This document shows positions 1-12,270 of a DNA stretch of 64,000 nt, in pieces. The stretch comes from Chrysopilus asiliformis (taxonomy: Eukaryota; Arthropoda; Insecta; Diptera; Rhagionidae), in NCBI GenBank assembly GCA_964034945.1, contig OZ035961.1, forward strand, positions 2,641,001 to 2,705,000, in the 5' to 3' direction. A program made the position numbers and the translations under genes. How positions within the stretch are numbered: the stretch's first letter is position 1; each line of letters begins with the position of its first letter. Under the pieces are notes generated by a model that saw only the letters and a program-made list of their open reading frames with translations, made no database searches and was not told where the DNA came from.

Positions 1-449
1 ACGCATACGCCGCGCCGGCGCGACATCCATAGGACTACATTATGTTGAAATCACACTTGCATGACGATCGATGTTTTTATACCCCGATCTTTCTAACAGG
101 AAAAAAAATATTTAGCGTTGCTGGTAAGTCTGTCTACTTTATGGCAACAATCAGAGAATCGCTACAGGTATAGTCTACATCGGAAGTAACCCTAGCATTA
201 ATATCCCTTTGTCATCTGTGTGGTCCTATGGTCTCTATTCGTCTTACTCCGGGTCCTAAAATAAATTAATCATCATAACATGTTTAGTAAACGATTATTC
301 TATTCGTAATTTTGAAATTTTACATGTTGTAATATATTTTAAGATATACGGAGTGTTACAATGTATATTTAATGATTACTGACCATTCACAGAAAAAAGT
401 GATTAATAAACTCACCTAGAATTTTTGTTGATTTTCAGCCATCGACAAA

Positions 450-1000
450 AACTAGTTGATCTACCAAAAAGTAGACGATAACTTGGTCTGGTTAGATTAC
501 CTTTACCGTTTTCGAGAAAATTGAAAAAAAGTATTCAATTTGTATGGGGAAAGGGGAAAGGGGAAAGGAGTGGTCCAACTGGATTTTATCTTTATAAATG
601 TTTCGATACGACACACAGTTTTCGGGAAAAAAGCATTTCATTTGTATGGAAGAAGCGGGAAGCAGTGGTGCGATTGGATGTTGATGTATGGGTGAGTTAA
701 GTAAAATTTTACCTCAATATTTTTTCAAGATGACCCACCGATTTCGAGGAAATTGCAAAACGCTTTTCTGTTTGTATGGGGGAGGAGGAAAGGAATGGTT
801 CGAGTTTTCCCGTTCAAGAACTTAGCCGAGACATTTACGAGAAACGTAACTATACAAAATTTCAAGTTTCTAGCTCAATCCTTTCGAAAGTTATGGAGTT
901 CACGGACATTTTTCAGAAGTTTTTCGCAAATGTTTATCAATTTGTCTAAACATACATACAAATTATTCTTCAGACATTTTGAAAAATAAATTCAGTCAAT
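450..1000. repeat. Modular repeat, distant relative of the CATACGGG family
   Basis: Three imperfect ~110-bp modules, each with a cue like 'TTTGTATGG' plus a G/A-rich run and 'TTTCGAGAAAATTG', followed by 'AAAATTTCAAGTTTCTAGCTC'-like sequence cut at 990. The layout resembles 5272-5790 and 54640-54857. Frames crossing it are not credible genes. Confidence 0.5.
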
Positions 1001-1289
1001 TTAAATTATTATTTGAAAAAATTCGTTCTATTTTTTTTCGTTTCTTTTATTTTTTTTTTTTTGTTTCTCTTGTGTTAACTTGATTGATGGATGAGGTGGT
1101 TCGGAAGTTTTGCATCAAGATTGATTTTACAGTGATTTTACATAACCAAGTTTTTCAATTACCAAATTCTTCATGGAGGCATTTATTTAAAATTTGATAT
1201 CGAAATTCCTTGGGTAATAAGTGTTGTTTACTAAAAGGCACATTATAGAAGAAAATTTAGGCGGACTTCAGATTCTTACAAAAGAACCG

Positions 1290-1919
1290 GGGCACCAATC
1301 ATGTATTCCGACGCGTCTCTGTCTTTCGACTTCGACGCAGCTTTTAACTCTTGACTTCGCCATATCTGCAGCTTGAAATTTCGCGGAATCGTCACTATGA
1401 GCCTGTTCACATTGGTTGAAATAGTCCGCCTAAATAGGACAGAAACTGGCAACATTAGGGCAAGGTGAGGAAGTGGGACTGCTGATAGGAAAATCATCCT
1501 CAAAACTAAAAACTCCATTCTCAGAGTTCCGCCTGTCGTGCTCTGATTGGTTGGCTGCCACACTGAATGTGTTCCATTGTCATTATTGTTTCGGTCGTCG
1601 TCGATGCAACACGTCGCAGAGCAAAGGCAGCCACGTATTACTTGCAATTCTTTAGAAATGTTCCGTTTCCCAAATGTTTCACGCCAGTCTAATTGCTCAC
1701 AGCTACTGGTTCAAATAGTCTCAATCTGAACACGAGCAATATTTCATCCGTCCTATTTAGGCGGACTATTTCAACCAATGTGAACAGGCTCTATGAATCG
1801 AAACGTGATTCTGACTGTCACTCCAGGAAATTTGAAGCTGCTGATATGGCGAAGTCAAGATTTAAAAGCTGCGTCGAAGTCGAAAGACAGAGACGCGTCG
1901 GAATACATGATTGGTGCCC
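1290..1919. mobile_element. Foldback element family F, copy 1, carrying a nested insert
   Basis: The outer arms run from GGGCACCAATCATGTATTCC to its complement ending GGTGCCC at 1919 and pair over roughly 85 bp or more each. Two uninterrupted copies (40175-40408 and 59731-59964, 234 bp each) show that 1399-1791 is a later insertion at the centre. It has no transposase. The superfamily is unresolved because the duplications around the three copies do not agree. Confidence 0.85.
1399..1791. mobile_element. TIR element nested in foldback F copy 1
   Basis: About 393 bp with near-perfect 40-bp inverted ends, AGCCTGTTCACATTGGTTGA on the left and its complement on the right. Comparison with empty copies of the host element gives a target duplication of either TAT (if ends are GAGCC) or CTATG (if ends are AGCCT). 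No coding capacity is evident. Confidence 0.8.
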
Positions 1920-3654
1920 GGTTGAATTAAACAGCAGATTTATTTTACCTTACAATTTAAATATTACATTCACCTTTAACAAAACTTTATTTGTCTGCAA
2001 AAAAATAACAAAACGTTTTTTAAAAAGCCATTTATTTTAATTATAAAATTAAAACTTTTAGGAGTTTCTGTTAAAAAAATGTTTAATAATAAAATCAAAA
2101 ATGTAGTAACTAACAGACTAACCCGTCCGATAAAATTAGTTGATGCGAATACTTTTACAGCGACGCAAAACTTGTGGTGGTCAGAAACTCTCAAATTTGT
2201 CTACTTTTGATCCATGCTTATATCATGCTCATTTCTCCATTCATCCAGACATAATTTTTCTACATATGCTCTAGTGTACTTTTAAGGTCGTTCCGTTGTA
2301 CTTATTACCCTATACTCAGACTTGCAGTTGGCAGTTGTTGCTGTAGAATAACCGTCGCTTACCCTTATCGCACATTCATCCTATCCTTTCTTTTGCATCT
2401 TTTATTATAAATAGGTAGATACATTTAGAGGCAAAAACCTTTGCAGTTAAGGATATACAGCCCTTTGTTCTTTTTGTTTGCTTAAATTTTGGTTTTTCGT
2501 TCTTTTTCCTTTCCGTTTTCATGCAACGAGTATTGTTGGTTCGTTTTTTTGTTGCTAACGCATAATAAAAGAACTTTGGATCTTTTCCAATTGCAAAGTC
2601 AAAACTGCATGATGCAGGGCGCCTAAAAGAATTACAAATACCTACAAAAACTTCATGAGCTCTGATCCTTGCCAAAGCGATTAATATGTGATATGCATTA
2701 TGTTTCGTATCATTGTGAATTACAAATAGTGCTTCCGGTTTTTATCTGCAATTTAATTGCATCGTATGGTTAAGCCGTTGTTTATATCTGATTGCATGCG
2801 GTTTACCAAAAAAACCAATGGAGTAGGAGTGTTTTTTCATCATACCTTACAACATTTTTACAATTTTCAATTACAACGTTACATCAAAAATTATGCCAAG
2901 TTGAATTCAACGTTGGTTTTTGTCGAAAGAAAAAAAAATGTAAAAAGTTTTCACTTTGAATTACATGTGGTAAATGACGCTAGCTTCAAAAATAAAATGT
3001 TTCGTTTATAAAGAAATAAAATTTACATTCTGGTTTAAAACTTCTTACCGATACCATATATGTATGTTTTTTTTTATCGAAAAACGATCTCAAAGAGAAA
3101 AAATAGGTAGCCATAAACGTTTTAAGAAAATTAACACCTTCCGAAAATTAACTGAAAATAAGTTGGTTTTTCATTGTATAACGCTTATATTCAACTTGCC
3201 GACGACCCATTACCCGAAGAGGTGAATAATGATTTGTACATATTTTATACGACCAATCTTTATTAATATTATACACAAATCTGTTGTATTTGTTCAACAC
3301 TTGTTTTTTTTTATTTGTTGATAAATTATTTTTTATTAAGTTGGTTTTATAATTATACACTAATCGTTTAAATGAACCAGGCATTGCTTTGTTAATTTTC
3401 TGGTCAATACAAATTACTTTAAAATTTTATATGAAGCGATTTTTGCTTTTCAAACGTTAAAAGCATATAAGCAAATTACGGTGCTTCAGAGCAATATTTC
3501 TATTATTCAACTTAGTTTGTAAAATTCGATTTTTTTTTTTTTTGTGAAAGTAAATATTGTTCATGCCTTGTGATTTTTGTTACTGCAGGACCACTAAATA
3601 GATATTAATAATTTTAGACTTCAATTAGATTACAACATCTATTCAATAGTTAAT
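1920..3654. other. AT-rich intergenic, nothing recognised
   Basis: Several short frames exist but have composition bias, alternative starts and no recognisable motif. No repeat termini found. Confidence 0.5.
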
Positions 3655-3658
3655 ATAT

Positions 3659-3876
3659 TGTCACAGGATGTTCGGGACGTTTGGGTGACGGTTTATATTA
3701 AACGAAAACAGTTGAATTTATTATTCTGGTTTAATTCTCGATTTTAGTACACGGTTTGTCTTTTATGTGCGCCTCGGTACGGATTCACGTTACGACTCTT
3801 GTTTCTTCGTCATCGCTCGGGTTACCCGATTGGCTTCTTTTTCCTGACCCTGCGGAACAGAGGTGTCAGGCTGACA
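3659..3876. mobile_element. Solo LTR candidate
   Basis: A 218-bp segment beginning TGTCACAGG and ending GGCTGACA, flanked on both sides by ATAT (3655-3658 and 3877-3880). TG...CA ends plus a 4-bp duplication are what recombination between LTRs of a Ty3/gypsy-type retrotransposon leaves. No second copy is in the window, so the call rests on structure only. Confidence 0.55.
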
Positions 3877-4236
3877 ATATTTAATCTAAGATCTTGAAGA
3901 ATTGATCATAACGTTGATATGTACAATTCCGCTCCCCTTATTCATTTTTAGACAATAAAAATTAATGAAAACTAGGATTCTCAGGCAATCGTGAAATACC
4001 CGATATGGCGTGACTCTAAACTTTCAAAAAGATTCTATTTTATTATAACATTCCGATTGAAATTTTTTAAAGTTTCTCGAGATTGAATTTTTGTATTAAG
4101 TGCTTATGTTAAATTGGATTATGTACGATGTTATCTTTATAAGTTTTTCAACACGACGTACAGTTTTAAAGAAAATCGAAAAAAATTTTACGATGTATGG
4201 AAGCGGGGGAAAGAAGTAGTCTGATTTTGTTCTTTA

Positions 4237-4637
4237 AGGTGCCGCTCCACATGAGAGTAAATGCCGGCGAGAACCTCTCGATAGCAGCTACTCGCAAATG
4301 GACACGTCTCTGAGAGTCGATCGCAGAAACTCGCAAAAACTCGCGAGCTAGTTTCTGCGACCTGTCAAACAAAAGTGATTCTACTCTCTGGTCGACAGTC
4401 GACACGCACCCACTGAACTCTCGGGGAGTTGCTCGCCAGAATCGAACGGCGCGGCGTTTGAATTTCGCTAGTAGCTCTCGAGAACTCGCCAAAGCAAGAT
4501 GTCAAAAAAATCTTGATATTGGTCTTGAAAAGAGAAAAATCGCCGAAATTAACTCTCAAATGGACAACCTCCTGCGAGTAACTCTTGAGAGTTTTTGAGA
4601 GTTACTCGCGTATTTACTCTCATGTGGACCGGCACCT
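4237..4637. mobile_element. TWA-target MITE family M, copy 1
   Basis: 401 bp with inverted ends AGGTGCCGCTCCACATGAGA / complement, flanked by TTA at 4234-4236 and 4638-4640. The interior is unusually GC-rich and full of short inverted repeats of ACTCGC and GAGAGTTACTCGCG. It interrupts a degenerate modular repeat (about 4100-4236 continuing at 4641-4750). The 3-bp TTA duplication suggests PIF/Harbinger. No transposase. Confidence 0.8.
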
Positions 4638-4776
4638 TTAGCGAAATTAACCTCCCATTTTACCAAAAGAAAACTGCTGTGAGACTTTCAAGTCTCTAGC
4701 ACAATTCGTTTCTAAGTTATCGTGTCCATAGACAGACTGACAGACGTACATGGAAAAATCAAGTCGATTCATAATA

Positions 4777-5113
4777 CAGTAATCCCTCCAACTGCGCTTC
4801 TAACTGCGTGGTTTCTAACTGCGTGGTTTCGCAACTGCGCGGTTAAGTTTTTAATACCAAAATTTCGGACTGCGCCGAAAAATTTCTCAGCTGCGCGGTT
4901 TTTTTTATAATTCTCGTGTAAAAAAACATGTTCCTAACACCAAAATTTCATAAAAAGTAGGGTTCACAGTGCGCGATTTCGGTTTGCACGCTCTTTTTGT
5001 GGAACGTATCTACCGCGCAGTATTTACAACGTCAAAGAAGAAAAATACTACTAAAAAACGCACTCGGCACCAAAGGTCATATGGCGCTCTCTATTATTTA
5101 CGGGATTACATTG
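4777..5113. mobile_element. Possible degenerate pogo/Tigger-like element
   Basis: Begins CAGTAATCCCTCCAACTGCG after TA and contains about five repeats of AACTGCG(C/T)GGTT. The right end near 5113 shows only a weak mirror (GGGATTACATTG). Read as an old element; low certainty. Confidence 0.3.
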
Positions 5114-5271
5114 CCATTTTATTCATTTATGCTACATAGTTGCTGAAGCTCCCTAAACATTTATAAAAGAAATCTGCGGCATTAAAAAATTTCCGCCGGC
5201 AGCGTACTTTTTACCTAATCTTTGCCTATAATGCAAAAACATTAGATTAATAGGATGGAAAAGTTATATAA

Positions 5272-5790
5272 ACATAACAAAAGCTATAATTGCCAATCTG
5301 GCAATCATTGGAGACCCGTATGGTGATATTCGTATCAAAATTCGAACAGTTGTACCAAAATTCCACTTTGAAGTCAAACTTTCCAATAAAATTTTTTAAA
5401 ATTTATTCCAATCGGATTTTGATGTATGGGAGTTTTATGTAGAATCATATCCTAAATAACTTTTGTTCTTGCACTTTTTTGATAAGATACACCGTTTTTG
5501 AGACATACGTAAAAAACGTTTTCGTTCGTATGGGGGGTACCCCCCCTCATTAACGAACTTAGCCTCGCATTTTACGAAAAACGGATCTGCGTCAAATTTC
5601 AAGTCTTTAGCTCAATCCGTGCGCCCGCAATCCGCGCCACAGACGAACAGATGGACGGACATGCAAAAATTAATTATTCTCATCATTCTAAACACACTGG
5701 TGTAATTCATTTTTGTGTGTGATGACGGGTTCTTGGCGTTACAAACGGTAAGGCAAAGTTAATATACCCTTTGGTTTCATACGGGTATAA
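5272..5790. repeat. CATACGGG repeat family, copy 1
   Basis: Starts at AACATAACAAAAGCTATAAT with a TTGCCAATCTGGCAA hairpin and ends at TTTCATACGGGTATA. It contains a pentanucleotide-poor version of the GACGGACATGC segment and GCGTTACAAACGGTA near its end. It is inverted relative to 12271-12870, about 80% alike by eye. No coding sequence. Confidence 0.7.
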
Positions 5791-7801
5791 AAATGTCTAA
5801 AGAAAAATGAAATATTTTTTTCGGTTTTCGTTGTTACGTTTTTGGTTATTGTAACAAAATTAATTTTCTATAACCTTAAAACGTAATTCTGAATAAAAAC
5901 CCGCAAAATCATTTCCTTATTTCGTTATGTTACGATACCGTTTTGCATATTTGCACTTTACTGAAATATTATATAAAAATATGTGCCAGCAAAATTAATT
6001 CTTAAGGTAATTAGAAAAATTTGCTCATTTAGTCATACAGAAATTCAAGTGAAATTGTAATATATTTTTACATTCCTACATCTGTCCTAATCTACATCTG
6101 TCTAGAAAATATTAGGGTTGGCTAGAGAGGGCTGCAATTCAATTATTTTATAATATAATTTGAACTATCTCACTTTAACTAAACAAATATTGACAATTTG
6201 ACGGAAACAATTGTTCCACGTGGCCATTCTTTTGAATCCATCAACTCGAACGTTGAAAGCAAAAGTTATGTCAGGTTGCCTAAACATTCCATAGCCATTT
6301 GTAGGTATGGCTATAGTGTGGTTGTCCATACAGTAAAATTCCAAGTGTAGAAAATGATGCAAGTCATTGCCACCTTAACTTTAACGAGCGCGGATACGAT
6401 GTTCCTTACCAGTGACTTGCAATTCAGCAACGAATTGACTATTATACATAACTATGTAATCAAGTAGATTGCTTGCGATCAAAAGAATAGTCGGAACTAT
6501 ACTGAAATAAGGAGTAAGCTTTCAACAAGCTGGTCATAGATCACTGGGTCGGGTCTATAATAATCAAAAGTTTTGTTAAAACGTCTAAATTGACATAAAT
6601 AAAAGCACTTAAAGGATATTATTACTCTCGACTCGCCTAGCCATCATCTACATCCCTATTTCATAATTATGCATATGTTCTATAGTACAAAATAATTGAT
6701 AAGTTTGTAATAACGATGAAAACCATATATTCAACATTCAATTACAATGAAAATATCATTGACCGATAAAAACAAGTAAACGGAGAAATCGAATCGATGT
6801 ATCTATCTTTGATTTGATTTCAGGTGCGAAACAACCTGGTATATTTTGTTTGTTCATAGGTTTTTAGTTTATTTTGCTAAAGATAAAAAATACCTACAAT
6901 CAGCCAAAATCAATGCTAATCAAATGTCTATTTAATTGCATATTGTTCGGGCTCAGTTAGGATAATCTCTGGTGGGATTTTTTTTTTTTTTTTGCTTGAT
7001 AACAAATATTCAAGCTATTCGATTTTTAATTTGATTGTATAATTCGGCACATTTCGATTAGATTTCACTGATAAAGATGAAATCTTAATTGATAGTTGAG
7101 CTAATTCGTTATTAATTACCTTATATTGATTATAATGATTGTTTGATTACAAATAAAATATCTATGATCAATTGTAATGACAAAAATAATTCGATAAGTT
7201 TGGCAACTTTTTATTTAAGTGATATATTATGAACGAAATAAAATTTTATCAATCTATTAACTCGTATCAGTAAAAGAAAAAACTTCTTTTATCATCCCTT
7301 ACCCTTCAACGCAAAAAAAAATTAAAATCATCATTCTGGGTGGTCACGAAATGACTGAAAGATTTTAGCTTCTTCATGCTGATGGGCAACATAGAGCTTC
7401 AAACCTTTAAAGCAAAAGATACAAAGGTGCACTTCACCGCTTCTTGAGAGTGTCATAAGAGGTGGTTCAAAATTTTATATTGTATACAATCGTATGTTTT
7501 GGAGCCAAGTTACATATTGCAATTCTACCTTAACTGCCAACATCAAATTTGAGTGCGTAAATGAATCTTTAATCGATTCTAGATGCTAACAATCTATTCA
7601 GTGGAATTCTCATCTATGCAAAGTGTCATATAGAGATCAATGATCCTATTGTAAACTTGACCCAAATAAGAAATAAATTTAGAATCTCACCAAGGATATT
7701 CCTGACTTAGTTCACACATAATAATGTAACTATTTCCAAACTGTCGTTTTTGAAATTTTTATCATGTTTTATATACAAACTCAAATATCTATTTATCTCA
7801 T
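5791..7801. other. AT-rich intergenic, nothing firm
   Basis: No repeat termini recognised. A 65-codon open frame on the minus strand (6165-6362) has fairly even composition but starts with TTG after an in-frame stop and matches nothing I know. Confidence 0.4.
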
Positions 7802-7805
7802 TTAA

Positions 7806-8056
7806 CATGTTCGTGACATTTGCTTTTTCAACTTTTTTTACATTTGGACATCGTGTACCACAGGTGGTACACTAGCGATTTGTTTTCTGGCGGCTGTGCG
7901 CCATCGATGGTACACGGTGCGTGTTTTTATATTTACTTCATAAAATACTGACAATTTATGTTAAAACTATGTTTTTATACTTACGACTGTCAGGAATATT
8001 CAAAAATCGATTGCACTATGCATGTACCACTGGTGGTACACGATATCATGAATTTG
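7806..8056. mobile_element. TTAA-type MITE family A (piggyBac-like), copy 1, decayed
   Basis: 251 bp between TTAA at 7802-7805 and 8057-8060. Ends are decayed versions of CACGTTCGTGACA. Inside each end is a GTACCACNGGTGGTAC palindrome (7857-7872 and 8025-8040). No open frame of note. Confidence 0.8.
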
Positions 8057-8296
8057 TTAAAATAAGGAAATTTTCCTCAGTTTAAAGAAATTCTTCTTCG
8101 AAAAAATATTAAGATTTGTGTATTTTTCAAATGGTTTTATCCTTGGTCTTTTTAAATGGTTTTAATCTTGTAATTTCGCTAATAAAGGGTCTTTCAATAA
8201 GGACATAACAATTTTGTATTTTAATAAAAACGCACCCTAAAACTTTTTTTATGATCTGGCAATGCTAAAACGTCAATCAAGGTTTACATTTTTATC

Positions 8297-8865
8297 ATGG
8301 TGAAGTTCACGAACGAGCAACGCCACACAGCTGGTCAAACAATTGATCTATTGAAGGAGAAGTTCGGTAATCGTGTAATCTCGAGAAATGGTCCGGTCGA
8401 ATGGCCACCTTGCTCATGCGATTTAAGCCTAAACCACAATTACGCGTGCGTGCGTGCGGCATTATTTTGTTCTGGAATCTAGCAGTTGTCACTGCGTCTA
8501 AAAGTAGAGACTGAGCCTACTCTACGCGGCACGGATGCGGCAACGTGTCGGAGCAACGCGCAATTATACATTTACTCATATAAATGCGTTGTTTTTACTT
8601 TCACCGCGTGGGTGCAGCACGCACGCATGCGTAATTGTGGTTTAGGCTTTAACGCCGTTGGATTTCTTTTTATGGGGTTATGTTAAGTCGTTGGTTTATG
8701 CTAACAAGCCAACAACGTTAGAGGAGCTCAGGAACAATATCGAACGCGAAATTGCCAACGTTCCGGCAGATATGTGTGGAAGAGTGGTGGAAAATTGGCT
8801 CCAAAGAATCAATCAGCAAACGTGCTCGCGGTGGCCATATGAACGACATCGAATTTCATACTTAA
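8297..8865 (+). pseudogene. mariner-family transposase remnant
   Basis: Starts MVKFTNEQR, then jumps by internal deletion to HTAGQTIDLLKEKFGNRVIS, the region normally just after the second catalytic Asp motif. Codons 1-43 end at CDL; after the 223-bp MITE the frame resumes as TPLDFFLWGYVKSLVYANKP and runs to the C-terminal GGHMNDIEFHT block. A 1-base frameshift lies near 8815-8820, since the family-like tail is in another frame from the preceding segment. The third catalytic Asp region (CDLTPLDFF) is present, but the first two catalytic regions are gone. In the full family this enzyme cuts and pastes at TA. Non-functional. Confidence 0.85.
8426..8648. mobile_element. TWA-target MITE inside the mariner remnant
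   Basis: 223 bp with ends AGCCTAAACCACAATTACGC / complement, TTA at 8423-8425 and 8649-8651. Removing it with one TTA restores the transposase reading phase exactly, which proves both boundaries. It contains CGTGCGTGCG and GCACGCACGC inverted repeats. Confidence 0.93.
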
Positions 8866-9145
8866 ATGTAACATGTCCACTACACCTGGAATAAATTTCA
8901 GTCCGATATCTCAATTATTCTGTGTTTTTTTTAAATACAAAATTGTTATATCCTTGTTGAAAGACCCGATACTTGCTCAAAAACGAAGAACTTTTCCCCA
9001 AGGCAAAACCATTCCTTTTTATGCTCCATCTTGTTTTTGTCGAATTTCCAAATGTCGTCATTTTCTATTTTTGGGTTCACTTACACTTCTGTTTCATGTG
9101 CTGCATGCGTCTTCTAAGTTATTTGAAGCTCAAATCCCTGCTATA

Positions 9146-9370
9146 CAGGTAAATGCTGTTTTGCGCCGGTTCGATTTACGCCGATTCACAATTACGCCGA
9201 TTCACAATTACGCCGGTTGGTGCTGGCGTGAGATTCCCCGTTTCGGCCGACACCAGACGACAGTAGGCGCCGCGATTCTAATAGCAGACACACGTGTTCA
9301 TTTTACGCTGATTTTTTTTTACGCCGGTGTCTCTCGGAACGGAACCCCAGCGTAAAACGACGTTTACCTG
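9146..9370. mobile_element. Tigger/pogo-like MITE
   Basis: 225 bp, ends CAGGTAAATGCTGTTTTGCG and CGTAAAACGACGTTTACCTG, TA at 9144-9145 and 9371-9372. CAGG ends with a TA target are typical of pogo/Tigger. A ~14-bp internal repeat (CGATTCACAATTACGC) is doubled. Confidence 0.85.
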
Positions 9371-9745
9371 TACTATTATCGAGTGTATTAACTATGGAAT
9401 TTTTCTTGGATCTGCGAATTTGATTTAACATTTATGGCAGAATTGTAATTGACACGCAAACCCATGCTTGTAACACGAAGGAACTATTCCATAGTGAAAA
9501 CCCTTAAGTTGAAACATATTTATAAATTGAAGAAATACTACCTGATAAAAAAAATGTTACAAATGAAACAAAAAAATCAATTTCTGATTAAATAATTTTT
9601 ATTTATCCGAGAGTGCGCCCCAGGGATATGTACCTGCCTCACCCTGTTTTACACAATTTCAAGTTCATGAACAAAAAAAACCCTTAAGTTGCAAAACCTT
9701 CAAAATCGATTAACTTTTCAAAAAAAACTTTTATTTATAGAAAAA

Positions 9746-10072
9746 CTAGCTTGCATACCCGTCGTTGCCGGGTTAAGTTTTTTCAATTTTTTTTTGATGG
9801 TCTATGTTGGAGCTAAATTTCAGGCCAATCGGCTCGGTAGTTTCCCCGCGAAAGGGTAACATAGAGGAAGAGCTAAGTTTTGAGATTACTTTACCCCCTC
9901 CCCTTACCCCCCCCCCCCCCCCCCTCGCGCTACTTTTCCGTATGCCTATGTTGGAACCAGAACTACCATAGAGACTCATGCCAAATTTCAAGTCAATCGG
10001 TTCAGCCGTTTTTGTGTGAAATAGGAACAGACAGACAGACAGACACCAACTCATTTTTATATATTAGTATGA
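9746..10072 (-). mobile_element. Helitron-like element H1
   Basis: Read on the minus strand it begins TCATACTAATATATAAAAAT and ends with the hairpin ACCCGGCAACGACGGGT, then ATGCAAG and CTAG, between A and T. Two internal modules. An 18-base C run lies at 9907-9924. Non-autonomous: no Rep/helicase. Confidence 0.85.
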
Positions 10073-11826
10073 TTAATGGCTGAAGGTATTAAAATAGTAA
10101 GTGGCATCACGGGTCACCATTAAATTTGATTTCAGTATCTAATATACGTTTGTATTTTTGTTTTTGGTAGCCAAATACCACTCGTTGAAGATAATTTAAA
10201 TAATGAGTACTAGTATTTGCTTAAAAATTGTAATATAGTTCCCTAAAATAATAGTAATTTAGTGTAAAAAGTGCACATCGTATGAGATTAAATAGAAACT
10301 TCTTCTGTCATAAAATGCATATAGCTAGTGCACCAAAAATGATAATATATGTACATAACCTAATCAAAATTTCAAAGGGCATTCATACAAAAAGCAATTA
10401 AAGTAATTATTTTTCCTCAAACTGATAGCATTGGTAAATATATTTACTTGTGATTATGAATAATGACTCATCGAAAGATCATAATGAATTGATCAGGAAA
10501 ATATCCGGAATATTATTTTAAATGCGTAAGTTATTAGGCGACGACACTTTTCTATATTTCTCTGCTGCGGCTGATACTGGAATAAAACTGAGACTTTAGA
10601 CAGTTTGCAGATAATATTGGTTCATGGCCTGAGACCCATTGCCTTAAAAATGACACAGGACCGCTAATTATTGATTCATTTAACAAAATTAGCATTTCGA
10701 TCCATGTTTCCATATCGCTTGGAATTATCTTGAATTCAATTTCTCTACCTGGCGGATGTTTATTAATGCTAAGTGGCTATATATCGTTAAGAGTTTCATT
10801 TTTGTAAGTACAAGTGTCACGTTGTCTACGTCTTAGGTTATCGTGTATTTCCCGCCTTGAAAAAAGAGAAAAAACTCATATTAAAAACCATCTTTTTACA
10901 CAATTATACCGTATTAATATCCATATACAAGCCTCTGTTAATTTACCTTGATGTGATATTTTAAAAATTCCTTTTATTCTTTTTTTCATAACAAATTTTG
11001 ATAACTCCTTCATTAATTCTGTTAAGATTTTCTCGACGATATCTTCTTTAAAAAATATATGACAATACAACGAAAATTCGGTCGTTTACGCAAAATAATA
11101 TTTAACTACCGAACTAAAACAATGACAATCGAATTTTCCTATTTTGTTTTCGCTAAGTGTTTCGGTAAACTTCAATTTTTTTATATAAGACCATGCTAAT
11201 ATAATTAATAATCCCAACACTGACCAATCACCAATCCTAACCTAACCTAACACAAAAAAAATCATTTATTTATATCTTAAGTAGAGTCTAAAACAACATG
11301 TAAATATTTAACTTTAATTTGGAAATGAATACTTTATCCCTTGTCGAGTATTATGGAATTATTTAAACACATTGAAGAGTGAATTTACAACTTAAAAGTG
11401 TGAAACTAAAACAATATTTTTATTCAGAAATTTGTATTGAAAATGGAGTCAATTTCCTATTTTTCGTATTAATTGTAATTGTTTTTTCATGTTAATATTA
11501 CGGACAAATAAAGTTTGAATCTATCTTTCATAGTTAACCATTAAATAAATGAAAAGAGACAACATCGTTAGTAGTCACAGTAAAAAAAACGCCAAGATGA
11601 GAGTTCAAATTGTGGAAACAAACAAAAGATTTATAAGTAATAACAAAACAAAACATAATTTACCTAATATACCTACGATTATTCAACTAATGATTGACAT
11701 TTATTGGGTGTGATATGGTTCGATAAAATCATATAGTAAATATTTATTAAAAACTTTAAAAGTTTTTTTACTATTGACATTGATTTATATTAAACCATTT
11801 AAAACTTCATTTTTTTTTGGAAACAA
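10073..11826. other. AT-rich intergenic, nothing recognised
   Basis: No gene or repeat termini seen. It contains three CCTAA units at about 11235-11250, judged chance. Confidence 0.5.
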
Positions 11827-12129
11827 CACTCAGAAAAATGTCAGGTCAACTTTTTGTCAGGTTAACTCTGACCGCTAGCTGGCTGACAGAGGTTTCCATT
11901 ACATGACATTACATCCTCGAAATGCCTATCTAAGGTCAACTCGTGCAGCTTCCAATGCCCTACTTCACCTGCTCGTGGCTTAATTTCAGAATTTCTCCGG
12001 CCACAGGTCAACACAAGTTTTACTTTCCCTCATGCAGGCGAACGCGTGCCTCGCATAGGCTAAATTTTCCTGCCCGAGGCCAATTACGCCGTATATAGGT
12101 CGTCGAGTTAGCCTCCATTTTTCTGAGTG
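11827..12129. mobile_element. CACTCAG-end MITE, copy 1
   Basis: 303 bp, ends CACTCAGAAAAATG / complement; interior differs in its two halves. Flanks are AA on both sides. Copy 2 (25747-26049) is exactly the same length and inverted. Confidence 0.85.
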
Positions 12130-12270
12130 AAGTATCACACTCAGCAAATTGTTAATTTTTAATTCTGTGGTGATTTGCCAAAACTTGATAAATACATTTT
12201 TTAAATTTTTAACCAAACAATTTAAAAATTCATATAAAATATGACACGACAAAACTGTTCTCTTGCTGAC

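Larger units (their letters stand above)
8185..8969 (+). mobile_element. Internally deleted mariner-like element, copy 1
   Basis: Inverted ends AAGGGTCTTTCAAYAAGGA, TA at 8183-8184 and 8970-8971. It holds a transposase remnant (8297-8865) that is internally deleted, interrupted by a MITE at 8426-8648 and frameshifted. It cannot be autonomous. Confidence 0.85.

Noticed and set aside
6165..6362. Minus-strand frame with even composition
   Set aside because: Starts from TTG after an in-frame stop, no match to any known family; mentioned only in the interval note.
11235..11251. Three CCTAA units resembling the insect telomere repeat TTAGG
   Set aside because: Too short to mean anything in AT-rich DNA; also Diptera generally lack TTAGG telomeres.
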